Source: Lumbricus terrestris (lineage: Eukaryota; Annelida; Clitellata; Crassiclitellata; Lumbricidae). From it: 64,000 nucleotides of DNA. Positions within the stretch are counted from its first letter, which is position 1; each line of letters starts with the position of its first letter. The stretch lies in NCBI GenBank assembly GCA_949752735.1, contig OX457039.1, forward strand, positions 43,221,199 through 43,285,198, in the 5' to 3' direction. A program made the translations under genes and the position numbers. Under the pieces are notes generated by a model. That model saw only the letters and a program-made list of their open reading frames with translations. It ran no database searches and had not been told where the DNA came from. Shown one piece after another: positions 34,558 through 46,074 of this stretch.

Positions 34558-36292
34558 TATAATGTTACAGTCGTCACAAGATGCATGCAGCGGCTCACTT
34601 TCAATCCATGCATGCATGTGCTCCAAGTATAACTTTATTTGATCATGCATGGTTTATCAGGTCGGAAGCGCTTTCATTGAGTTTGTCTTATAAGAAAAAG
34701 TGCTATAGAATATGCAAGCTTAGATGTAGGATTACAAAAATTACAGAGTTACTTATAGTAACCACGTGCAGTCATCGACGACATGACAACATACTGCAAG
34801 CTCTTGATTCCATCCTGTATATGCATGCAAGCCCGAGTTTGAAATTCCATGGCAACCGGAGACGTTTTACTACATGCATGCATGTACATGTATGTATGCA
34901 TGCATGTATGTGTGCATGCATGTATGCGTGCACCATGGTTCCTTTTTATAACTGCAGTGCGTCAAGTGTCTCTTTCCGCTGTCTCAAGAAAACTTTTCCC
35001 TCTTTATCTCCCGCATGGGGAGCGCATCTGACTAGTAGCCTATACATGTGCACTATGAGAAGCGCCATATAACTTTATGAATTCAACACGATATAATATG
35101 CTTTGTTCGTTTGAAATTTGAACTTCGCTCCCATCGGAACACCTGCATCAGTTCTGCTGTCGTCTGTCACAGTTGGATCTCCAGCCGTTTAAGAAAAACG
35201 TTCATTTGGAATCGACTGTCATGGGCGCCCGAAGGAATTTTTGCAGGATGGGGTAACAATTGTACTATGGTCGCAGTTAACTTTTTTATATAGTAGCAAG
35301 AGCTTGAAAAATGCAAAGCTGGATATTAAGAACTCGGGTGTTTTCAAAGTGGTTTCTCAATGCGAAATTCTCGATTTTATTTTGTGCAGCATTATTAAAC
35401 ATGAATATAGTTTCATTAGTTTCACCATTAAGAAATAACTATGTTAAAAATAGAAAAATGATACTAAGAAGTAGGTTCCTTTAATGCGAAGAAATTTGTT
35501 AAAACCAAAAAGTAGTAGTTAGAAAAATAGGTGTCAATTTTCCAAGGGGCAAGTGCCCCCTCTTGCCCCTATGTGCAGGCGCCCCTGTCGAATGTCTCTG
35601 TCCTTTATGTGAACCAGTAAAGCTAAAAACCTGTAAGCCTGTAATGTACGATTTTAGTGAAATATCCACATCCTATGTATACCTACTGAACTGAATGAAA
35701 GGCTATAACGTCTGCTGCACGGGTACATCATGAATTGTGCATCATAATTAACCAATTAACAAAACAGTGCACGATTTTTTAACCAACCCGGCCACCTGCA
35801 CCATGCATGTGTGCGTCCGAGACAGACAGCTCCATGGCGCTGCATGCAGTGTCACTTTGACAGATTCAACATGTGCGTCAGTTATAGGGCATGCAATCCC
35901 GTTCATTCGCTGACTCAACGACCATCTGGCAATTATATATATATGGTAATTATATACATACATATATATATATATACAGTTCACGGCGAAAATTTTTATT
36001 AAAAAATATCGCCTGCACGCGGTTAATGCGATTTTAATAGCCGACAGCTGAGTTTAATATCAGATTAGTCAAATGCCCCGCGGATGCAATGTGCAACGTG
36101 TGATCGAACTTTTCTTCAGCTTCAGGAGATTTAAGTCTCGTATAATTCAATCTAGAGTTGAATATATTATTACTAAAAGCAGCAACAGATATCAGAAGGC
36201 AAAACGGATCATGCGATTTTAAATTATTTTCGGTGAATTCTTAAAGGAGGATTAAGACGATGTAACTAAGAGCAATTATGTAATATATATAT
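34558..36292. other. Unassigned AT-rich DNA with TGCATG words
   Basis: CATGCATGTATG-rich at 34862-34935. A solo LINE/SINE tail is likely at about 35015-35085 (GGGGAGCGCATCTGACTAG ... GAAGCGCCATATAAC). No coding region is supported. Confidence 0.45.
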
Positions 36293-36509
36293 AGACTATA
36301 TATATATATATATATAATATATGGGTGTCACCGTGTCAGAGAAGTTTACTTTGATGAGCTTATATATAAGGATGCTGTCGCAATTGCGCCATAGAAGTTG
36401 CTCATTTAGTTTATGTCTTTCTGCAAGCGTTAATGCAACTGCATGAATCAAGAGCTCGCATTCGTTCCAAACCTTGTCATCATCTTGCACGGAACTGCTA
36501 CTATATATC

Positions 36510-36511
<2 letters not shown>

Positions 36512-36601
<90 letters not shown>

Positions 36602-36868
36602 AGAGAAAGAGAAAGAGAAAGAGAAAGAGAAAGAGAGAGAGAGAGAGATGAGAGGTAGAAAGAGAGAGAGGAGAGACAGAGAGAAAGAGGAGAGTGAGAG
36701 GAGAGAGAGAAGAGAGGAGAGGAAGAGAGAGAGGAGAGATAGAGAGAGAGAGAGGAGAGAGGAGAGAGAGAGGGGAGAGTGAGAGAGAGAGGAGAGACAG
36801 ATAGAGAGGAGAGAAATAAAAGTGAGGAGAGGGAGAGGAGAGAGAGAAGAGAGAGAGAGAGAGATACT
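36512..36868. repeat. Polypurine (GA)n tract
   Basis: Over 350 bases of almost only G and A: a pure (GA)n run, then (GAAA)n, then degenerate GAGAGGA. All frames read Arg-Glu or, on the other strand, Ser-Leu. Confidence 0.95.
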
Positions 36869-37271
36869 CACCAGAGTCGTTTTTCTTATGACCTTTGCCT
36901 ATATAATAATTCTCATTGCCTCATTCTTCAGTGTATATACAATCCTCCATTCATGAATCTTTACGTATACAATACGACTTTCCTTTTCTATATATATTGT
37001 CTATGCCCGTTAAGTTAAATTCTCTGATTAAGTTTAAGAGAATTCTCCTCAGCACTTGTCCTCCATCCAGAAGGAAGATCGCCAATTGCCTCTGCAGCAA
37101 TTGCCATCATCAGGTTCATGTTCAGTCTCACTCACAGATCCCTTCCTCTAATTGCTTTTTCTCGTATATACTTCGCCTTACATGCATGCCCGATCTTGTT
37201 TTCTCTTGCCCAACTGCAGATGGTACCTGGACGTATCTGCAGACTGCTGCAGATATAGAAGATCACCTTTC
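36869..37271. other. Unassigned DNA
   Basis: No feature recognised. The frame 36916-37284 has no domain-like content. Confidence 0.45.
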
Positions 37272-37695
37272 CGACCCGACCTAACCCGAACCAACCCGAC
37301 CAGACCTGACGTGACTTGACCTAATGTTAACTGACCTGACAGGAACTGATGTGACATGACCTGTACTAACCTAACTTATCCTGACCTGACTTTACCTTGA
37401 CCTAACCTGATCTGACTTGATTTGTCATTACCTGAAATGACCTGACCAGATCTTACCTGACTTGTCCTTACTTGACATGACCTCACCTGACCTGATTTGA
37501 CCCGAAATAACATGACCTATAGCACGACGTGACATGATATTACATGGCATGGTATGACATGATATTGCATGACATGGCATGACATGGTATCACATGACAT
37601 GGCATGACATGATATCACATGGCATGGCATGACATGATATCACAGTCATGACATGACATGACATGACATGACATGATATTACATGACATGGCATG
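37272..37695. repeat. Pentanucleotide array, (TGACC)n changing to (TGACA)n
   Basis: Degenerate 5-bp repeats: TGACC/TGACT at 37272-37510, then ATGACATGGC and ATGACATGAT periodicity with a 5-bp beat to about 37695. Confidence 0.88.
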
Positions 37696-37700
37696 ACCAT

Positions 37701-38489
37701 TTACTTTCGATATACCTTTAAATTGCCTCTGTATACTAGTACTTTAAATATGCGATAGACATGGCATGCAAATAGAGTGATAAGATTCAGGACTAACCAG
37801 ACTAAGTATCACTGTCTTCTTTCTATCATTTCGAGCTATTCCTAAAATAAGGCATGTGCTAATTGTTTTCATCTTGATTCATCGACGAATCGAATTACCG
37901 ATATTAATTCTATTCGTTAATTCCTGACTAACAATTAATTAATAAATAATCCACTTGACTCTAATGCTGCTGCAAATATCACCTCTTTGTATTTTGCATG
38001 CATGCATGCAACTGTCTTTTTCCTCTCTTTGTTCGTCGGCCTATAATAATTGATGCCTAAGCATGCCTCTCTGTCTATCGTTCTGCATGCATGCCTATCT
38101 GAATGCCTATCTGTCTGTCTGTCTGTCTTTCTGTCTGTCTGTCTGTCTGTCTATCTGTCTGTCTGTCCATATTTGCTTCCGCTACTTTTTTGCGCAAGTT
38201 GCCTCCACAAATACATTAATTTTGTTTATACTTCCGAATTGCGTTAGACCTATTTTCTGTGACTGCATGTGGATCTGTCTTCGCCTAAAGGTCAGCAACA
38301 TGTATGGCTACGATTATGTGCTTTTGTACCGTTGATTGTCTCCGTACCTTCCACTGGATCTGTTCCACCTCGTCCTCTATACCGAGCAAATGCATGAAAG
38401 CAAAATTACCAAGTTTTCTTTCGTTTGTAATTGATTGTTTCCCTTCTCACCAAAAGCGGATGTCGACCAGTCGATCCAGGACTCCTTTA
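37701..38489. other. Unassigned DNA with a (CTGT)n run
   Basis: (CTGT)n with CTAT variants at 38097-38170. No gene supported. Confidence 0.5.
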
Positions 38490-38852
38490 GCAGACAGCCA
38501 GATAAGCAGACAGACAGACAGACGTACAGACAGACAGACAGACAGACAGACAGGCAGACAGACAGACAGACGTACAGACAGACAGGCAGACAGACAGACA
38601 GACGTACAGACGGACAAACAGGAATATGTGGGGCAGGCAGACAAACGAACAGACAGACGGATAGACAGACGTACAGGCGGACAAACAGGAATATGTGGGG
38701 CAGGCAGACAAACGAACAGACAGACGGATAGACAGACATACAGACGGACAAACAGGAATATGTGGAACAGACTGACAGACGAACAGACAGACGTACACAC
38801 AGATACACAGACACAGACAGACAGATAGACAGACAGATAGATATGTTGGGCA
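38490..38852. repeat. (GACA)n array with ~68-bp higher-order units
   Basis: CAGA tetranucleotides with GTA and GGA variants. A compound unit with GGAATATGTGGGGCAGGCAG recurs at about 38629, 38690 and 38754, showing higher-order amplification. Asp-Arg-Gln-Thr frames are spurious. Confidence 0.9.
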
Positions 38853-38910
38853 GACAGACAGCATTGATTGCCTCGCTTGGATTTAAGCAGTTTATAATTC
38901 TGGGTGTATG

Positions 38911-39774
38911 ACATAAGGCAGAAAATCAAAAGGCAGAAAATCGAAAGGCAGAAAATCGAAAGGCAGAAAATCAAAAGGCAGAAAAATCAAAAGGCAGAAA
39001 AATCAAAAGGCAGAAAAATCAAAAGGCAGAAAATCAAAAGGCAGAAAATCAAAAGGCAGAAAATCAAAAGGCAGAAAATCAAAAGGCAGAAAATCATAGA
39101 AAATCATGAAGATGTTGCAATTTTTATTCCGTATCACAAAAAAAGCCATTAGCGTTATAAATGTCCAACTATATCGAAACATGCAAAAATCGGCGTGAAA
39201 TAATATTAGAATATTCGATGTTCGATGCTAAACCGATTAATGAGTTAAGCAGGTTTAAAGTAATAGGGCCTTTATATTTAAGCGGCAAAGTGAAGCTTGC
39301 ATATGTCACGATAAGGACTACGACACACAGGGCAGACGTGGTTTGTGCCACGAGTCACAGGCACAGCCATCAGCCGATTGACACAAGCGACGCAGGCACC
39401 CTGTATTTTGATTGTCGATTTAATACAAATTACTTCAAAGCAGCCGGTGCAAGGCATTTACAAAAGTGGGTTGGTGTCCACTGTTTCAATTCTCAATCAA
39501 TGCCTTCTTATTTACCGCCTTTCCAGTTTCTGCCTTTTCATTATCCGCGGTCAGATTATTGTTTGTTTAATGCAAAGAACTGCTGTTTGATTTTCTGCCT
39601 TTTGATTTTCTGCCTTTTGATTTTTCTGCCTTTTGATTTTCTGCCTTTTGATTTTTCTGCCTTTTGATTTTTCTGCCTTTTATTTTTTCTGCCTTTTGAT
39701 TTTCTGCCTTTTGATTTTCTGCCTTTTGATTTTCTGCCTTTTGATTTTCTGCCTTTTGATTTTCTGCCTTATGT
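38911..39774. mobile_element. Foldback (TU-like) element with repeat-built inverted ends
   Basis: An 864-bp unit bounded by ACATAAGGCAGAAAATC and its exact inverse GATTTTCTGCCTTATGT. The left arm (38911-39095) has 12 tandem units of GGCAGAAAATCAAAA (15 or 16 bp). The right arm (39584-39774) has 12 inverted units. 16-bp variants cluster mid-array in both arms. The centre is about 490 bp of unrelated sequence. Inverted ends made of short tandem repeats define foldback elements; from memory, the sea-urchin TU elements have 15-bp repeats in their outer ends. No target duplication is obvious. Confidence 0.75.
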
Positions 39775-42700
39775 AGTGCTCCCATAATTCTCGACGTTTC
39801 AATGTAGACTGTTAAACAGGGGTCCGCCCCATGCACGGAATGGTTTAAAATTTGATTTTTTTAAAACTTCTTTTAGCTTCTTAGAATGATTTGTGACTGG
39901 CTTAATTTTCATCGAGTAGATAATATATACGATGGTTTTTGGTGAAAGATTAGAGGCGAAATAAAAATCGATCATGCATCCATGGAGTGAGAGCTTTATC
40001 TTGTTTATTGCAGACAATTATGCAAGAATTTTAATAAAGGAGCAGCAATAGTATATAACGACACTGGGAATCTTGAAAGACACAGAGAAGCCTAAAGATC
40101 TTGATTAATGAGTATAGAGTATTCAATATACCAGGTTGCCAATGAATCAAATATCCAGGAATGAGCTTTTCACATGCACTGATGCATGAACCTTCATTTC
40201 ACTGTTGAAATGTTCAATGAGGATAGGGACGATGACGATGAATTTCTTAATCGCTGGAAGTGTATGTCCCTGCATGCACGCCGTTCCTCGGTGAAAAAGT
40301 CACAGTGCTCATTTTTATTTTCAACTCGATTGAAATTCCATCTTGTGGCGTCGTGCAATTAATTGTTCCGTTGAGTTATATATAATACACGATCTCGATT
40401 CATCCCACGAATCGCTGCCTCGCTGCACTTTGGATGCTTAATTCCGCTTTGTCATGTGTAGATGTGTATAGACCTTGCATGCTGGTATATTATGTCTAAT
40501 TAATGTCTATGCACACACACACACACACACACACAGACACACACACACATATATATATGTAGCACAAAATGGTATATAATGCCTAATTAATGTCTATGCA
40601 TATATATATATCATATATATTTATATGTGGCATAAAATGGACGTTCTCGATTACTTTGCAATCTGTGCATTATAATAGTCTATGCCACTCTATGGCATGT
40701 AATATAGGACACATACGGATATACTGAAAGTGTCATCGGAGCCATATATTATATATATATATTATATATATTATAATATATATATATAGGCAAGTGGAAC
40801 TGTTTGCCTGCATGCTGTCTCATCAACTGAAATTCCTTTACATTCCTTTACTTTTTTACATTCCTCAAGCATGACACCGATAAAACCATGCAGCCGTGGA
40901 GCTGCCACACTTATCCGCAACTCTGATGACTGTTGTGTGTATAGATAGAATTATATATATATACATTTGTGTAGGTTTATATGTAATTATGTATATATAC
41001 ACGACAGTTTTGTTTCCATTATCATGCATCTTCAGCCCACCCATTTGCAGAGCCAAACTCCAAATATTCTTTCAACCAAATTATGCAGATAAATACAGTA
41101 GGCCTAGGGCTAAGCCCGTAATTATAAAACTTAAATATATGGGTGGACGAGATGTTACAATGGTAATTATTAAGGAGGATAAAACTCTACATATTCGAGC
41201 CAAATGGAAATCTTGATCAAAGCATTTATCCTCCAAATCCACTTTCAAGCTCATGCAACATTAAAAATAGACTAATCTTGTTCCGTTTTCAATCATTGCA
41301 TATATATAAATGTGCATGGATATAGCAGCACAATATTTTCGTCTTTTATTTTTAGCAGTATGCGTAACTCATGAGTTCTTCTGCGATATAATCAGCGATT
41401 TAAAAAAGATATTCTCTTAGCGATGAGATTGAAGTGTTGTAAAAACCTGCAAAGTTTGCAAGTGAATAATGTGATAAACGACCGAATGCCTCGAACTGTC
41501 ATGTACAGTTGCACACACATGCAGGCAGCGGACATGTATCCTTTTTGTGGATAGAAATCGTTAACCTCAGTATTTATTTAGCGCCTAGGCTGCACGTAAG
41601 TTTTTTTATCAACAGTAGCCTACGTTTGATATCAGATAGATTCTGGGAAACAAATATTATTGTCTAGTTTTGCTCCGAATAAAATGTCAACAACAGGGAG
41701 AAACAATAATGCATGGACAATGTTTTAAATTATACAATACAGCATTAAGGAATATGAAGCTTTCGCTTTGAAAGATCATTTTTTAATCAATGCGAAGCTG
41801 TATATATCGAATAGAAACGTGATGACTAGACTCTATATATATTTATATAGATCTATAATAATTATATATAGCAGAAATGGAGCTTGTACAAAATGGTGAG
41901 TGCTGCACAAAAGTTTATGATGTATCTTTCTTCAGAATTTTGGCCAACTAAATGATCTGATCTGCGATTGAATTGAATGTATGCATAAAAATTGTGTAGT
42001 CTTTTATAACCTGTTCAAAGCACACCTATTTTTTAATCGACGGCATGCTTATACTCAAAGCCTACTTAGATAAGATGATCCAATGGGACAAAGAAACTAT
42101 TATAAATCTTAACTTATATATAAGCATCATCATCAGTCCTTTTCGCGCAATTCTGCACACCATGCAGTGTACGAAAATACTGCAATTTGCGTACATTGTT
42201 ACAATATTTATTAGCCTACACAATTAGACGAGCTCAACTTATATGTAGATATAACATTGACTGCTTGGAATAGTAGCGATCTGGTCTGCAGTGTTCTTTA
42301 TCTTTTAGAATGATGAATATAAAATAGACCTATAGACTAATCAATACGAAACCTACTGGAATTTTTCTGACAGACTGCGGGCGCTATTTATAGCCTGCCT
42401 TGCGTAGGCCTGTAGAATCATTGACAGAAATTTAAAATTCAAATAGCTCAGCTTAGGCAATCTGGCACAAATCTTACACGCGAAAGTTTAGTAAGAAAAA
42501 AATAGCTGATTATTTTAACCTTGACGACATAGGGATTCTTTTGGTCTAGCTATCTGCACCCGGTGCAAAATCATAAACCACACTCCTGTCATCGAGTAAT
42601 ATTTTCCTCGATGAATCGTTTTCAACGAAATAGAAACTTATAATCAATGCATATTTAAACGATTATTCTAATGCAAAGATCACGGAATGGAATGCACATT

Positions 42701-43062
42701 AGATAGATATATATATTTCACCTGGCCTTTGGTTTATCGACCGAAATATGTCATGACTACCGGTAGGCCTATACGTGCATTTTTTACAAATAAATTATAG
42801 ACTTGTATCTCTGCTTATAGACCTTTTGCTTAGATCTTTACTTCTTGCATATTTTTTTAAAAATTGCCGATTTCATGCTTATAAGACTATCACAGTCCGG
42901 ACAATTCTCCATGCCTCGCATAGATAAAGTCTGTTTACGCGGACATAAAAGTTATATAATGAAATTCATAGAATAACTCGAATCTTCATCTAAACAGATT
43001 TATTAGTTCAGTACATACAAACTTCTTCACAACATCAACGATGACATACACGTAGATACTCG
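39775..43062. other. Unassigned AT-rich DNA
   Basis: Only microsatellites are seen: (CA)n at 40511-40548 and TA runs at 40550-40620 and 40745-40790. No coding region is supported. Confidence 0.5.
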
Positions 43063-43396
43063 ACCGGGGGTGGGGGTGTGGGGGTTGGGGGGGGGGTTGT
43101 CTCTGGCTGCGCTCGTGGAAGCCAGTGTTTATGGTTCCTGGCTTGGATTAAAGCAGCAGGGTCCGGTGGTTCCTACTGCGCCCGTTGGTCAGTGGTCTTC
43201 AACAGATGGTCAAGCAGAATGTCCAGCTGGGCTTCGGACAAGAGTTAATGATGGCCACAGGACGAAATTTGCGGCTGCAGTGCGGTCTTGGAGAGGAGTG
43301 TATAATGTGGATGAGGATGAGGAAGAGAAGGACGACCAGAGGGAGGTAATGAAAGACGATGGAGGAATAGACAGGTACGGAGGAAGAAGAAAATGA
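43063..43396 (+). other. G-rich stretch with an open frame of doubtful status
   Basis: A 108-codon frame (43070-43396) begins in a G-run and ends in an acidic Asp-Glu-rich segment. The middle (WSSTDGQAECPAG, NDGHRTKFAAAVRSWRG) is protein-like and locally GC-richer than its surroundings. No domain is recognised. It could be a decayed exon or an old repeat. Confidence 0.2.
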
Positions 43397-44084
43397 AGAT
43401 AAAAGTCCTGTGTTTGCACACGTGGGGTGATGGCACTAAATTCATATTACGTCCTCTTTAGATCGGCTTGCTTAATACGAACATCAGCAGAAGTTTACGC
43501 TTGTACGATGTACAATGTACAAACGGTGAAGTATATTGTGTTGTATATGCGAATGTTCACATTACTGTAGTTACATGATTATTTATTTGCAGAAGTCCCC
43601 CTTCTGTATACTGATATAATATACTTATTATGTGGATGCATGAAAAAGAATTTATAATCAGAGGTAGGGTACATTTACAAGTAAAACGCATACATATACA
43701 ATATATACATGCATATCATGATACAAATTATATTTACCAATGAATTGTTAGTTACTCACAAATGCTCTATTATTACATATCGAATTATCAATAATAAAAC
43801 CTAGTATTATATTAAGTACCACTGATGAGTATCAGTTGTATTTGAGTCATATATATATGCATGCATTGTGAGGTTGCATGTGCAAGCCTACATCAGTATT
43901 ATCAGTATATAAGTAGCTCTGTAGGTAAGAACGATAGCTAAGTATCACTGAAAACATGGTTGGAAGAATTAAGTAGTGAATATAAATTATGAGCGTAAAG
44001 TATGAAGTTGCAAGAGTGATATGAAGAATGATGCTGCAAGTACAAAATATACGGACACAAGTATGGGCCAAACGTATGAGGTTA

Positions 44085-44345
44085 TAGGTATAAAGTATGA
44101 GGTCGCGAGTATATGTACAAGTAGAAGTATGAGCCTGAGTATAAGTAGGTCTATAAGTATAAGTATAAGTATAGGTATAAGTGTAAGTGTAAGTGTAAAT
44201 GTAGGTGTAGGTATAGGTATAGATATAAGTATAAACGTAAATATAAGTGTAAGTGTAAGCATAAGTGTAAGTATAAGTATAAGCATAAGTATAAGCATAA
44301 GTATCGGTATAAAGTATGAGTATAAGTGTAAGTGCAAATGTAACT
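44085..44345. repeat. Hexanucleotide (AAGTAT)n array
   Basis: About 260 bases of AAGTAT with AAGTGT, AAGCAT and AGGTAT variants. With a 6-bp period it reads as Ser-Ile, Lys-Tyr or Val-Ser dipeptide runs. Confidence 0.9.
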
Positions 44346-44623
44346 ATAACCTATAAGTAGAGGCATAAATATATATATACAAGTACATCATTTATATACG
44401 GTATATATGCATATATATATATGTGTAATATATACAAGTACATGTTAAGTATAAGTATAAGTTTCGTACTGGGGTCATTGACTATATCGTGTGTCACTGT
44501 ATTTCTGCAATAGTCATCAAGAAATGACGGATTATTTAACTCAGGCACTTATGCAACACAACTATAGGCTAATGCATGTAATTTCAGTCGTATCCAAGAT
44601 CACCGTGCATATATATATATATA

Positions 44624-44718
44624 TATATACATTATGCATGCACATATGCATGCATGCGCATATATATATATATAATATATATGCGCATGCATGCATATGT
44701 GCATGCATAATGTATATA
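44624..44718. repeat. 95-bp perfect palindrome
   Basis: Arms of 47 bp (44624-44670, 44672-44718) are exact inverses about one central base. The core is TA-rich, flanked by ATGCGCATGCATGCATATGTG. It could extrude as a cruciform. Confidence 0.9.
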
Positions 44719-44780
44719 GGTATATGCGGTATTCATTTTAACATCTCTCAGTGATAGCATGTATATATATATATGTATGT

Positions 44781-44783
44781 ATG

Positions 44784-44818
<35 letters not shown>

Positions 44819-44871
44819 TGTATGTATGTATGTATGTATGTATGTATGTATGTATGTATGTATGTATGTAT
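44781..44871. repeat. (TATG)n microsatellite
   Basis: Pure TATG tetranucleotides for about 85 bases, giving Thr-Tyr-Ile-His frames. Confidence 0.95.
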
Positions 44872-45978
44872 ATTTGCACCTGCCACCTGTATGATAAGTT
44901 GCCTTTGTAAATGATGTTGACAACTCGCATATAACTGCATGCATAATTATGTACGGTACTCATATAATTATTCACTTCGTGTGTACGTGTGACTGAAATT
45001 TATATATATATTTATGTATTATTGAGAGAGCGCGAGAGAGATTTGCATATTGATATACAGGATTTATGTGTATGTCAGGTAACCTTCATGCGTAGATAAA
45101 TATGTATGAGGAAACTGCATCATTTGCATACACGCAAATATATTATATTTGCAGTGATAGATTAATCCGGCTGCAATTCTTATGTACAATGGAAAAGCCC
45201 CAATGCGCATGTAGGCCTATATTTTCATATTCAAACATATTCAGTATAATTAAGCATATATTTGATACAGTAGAAGAAATAGTCTATATGTCCTGAATCG
45301 CCACAGCTGCTGCAGCTGCTTCATAGGTGCATCTGTGCATTTATATATAAGATGGAAATATATAGACTATATATTATATATATATATATATATCACATGC
45401 ATGAATATGTGCTGGAATTTTATTAAGTATTGCATTGCGTCTGCAGGCGATAAGTCATTTTCGCTAAATTTCTATAGAAAGCCTTGCATGATTTTTATAT
45501 ATTCGTAGGATATGAATACATACTAATGAGGTATGCATATGGAGAAGAAACAGTTCATAAATATTCATATGATCACAGCTAGTTGTCACGGTTAGTTGAA
45601 TCGCCAATCCATTGGAATTTGAATTGGCTACTGAAATTTTCTTGCCAATTAGAACTAGAATTGTCACATAATCACATAACAATTATAATTGGATATGCTA
45701 TGAATTATTCGCACATAGCTTTGTTTAATTACTTTGTCAAGTGTTAATCAAAGTTTGCTACAGCATGTTAAAGCAGCAAGTTACCGAAACCTATTTGTCT
45801 CGCATGGTTTTCCTTGTTGGCATGCGATATCGTACGAATTTATGTATTAATTCTAACAGACAATAGACACTGTAAATGCGCATTAGAATATTAGAATATT
45901 GCATTAAATATTTAGGCCTAGGCATATATAGATTATATATATATCAATTAATGCGAATAATTGATGCCGTCTATATAT

Positions 45979-46074
<96 letters not shown>

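Noticed and set aside
38304..38974. Long Asp-Arg-Gln-Thr and Cys-Leu-Ser-Val frames
   Set aside because: Translations of the (GACA)n array on both strands.
38911..39095. CRISPR-like array
   Set aside because: Units are contiguous 15/16-bp tandem repeats without unique spacers, and an inverted copy exists; the genome is animal.
43070..43396. Call as a gene
   Set aside because: Only the frame length and composition support it; no splice sites, domain or homologue could be recognised, so it is listed only as doubtful.
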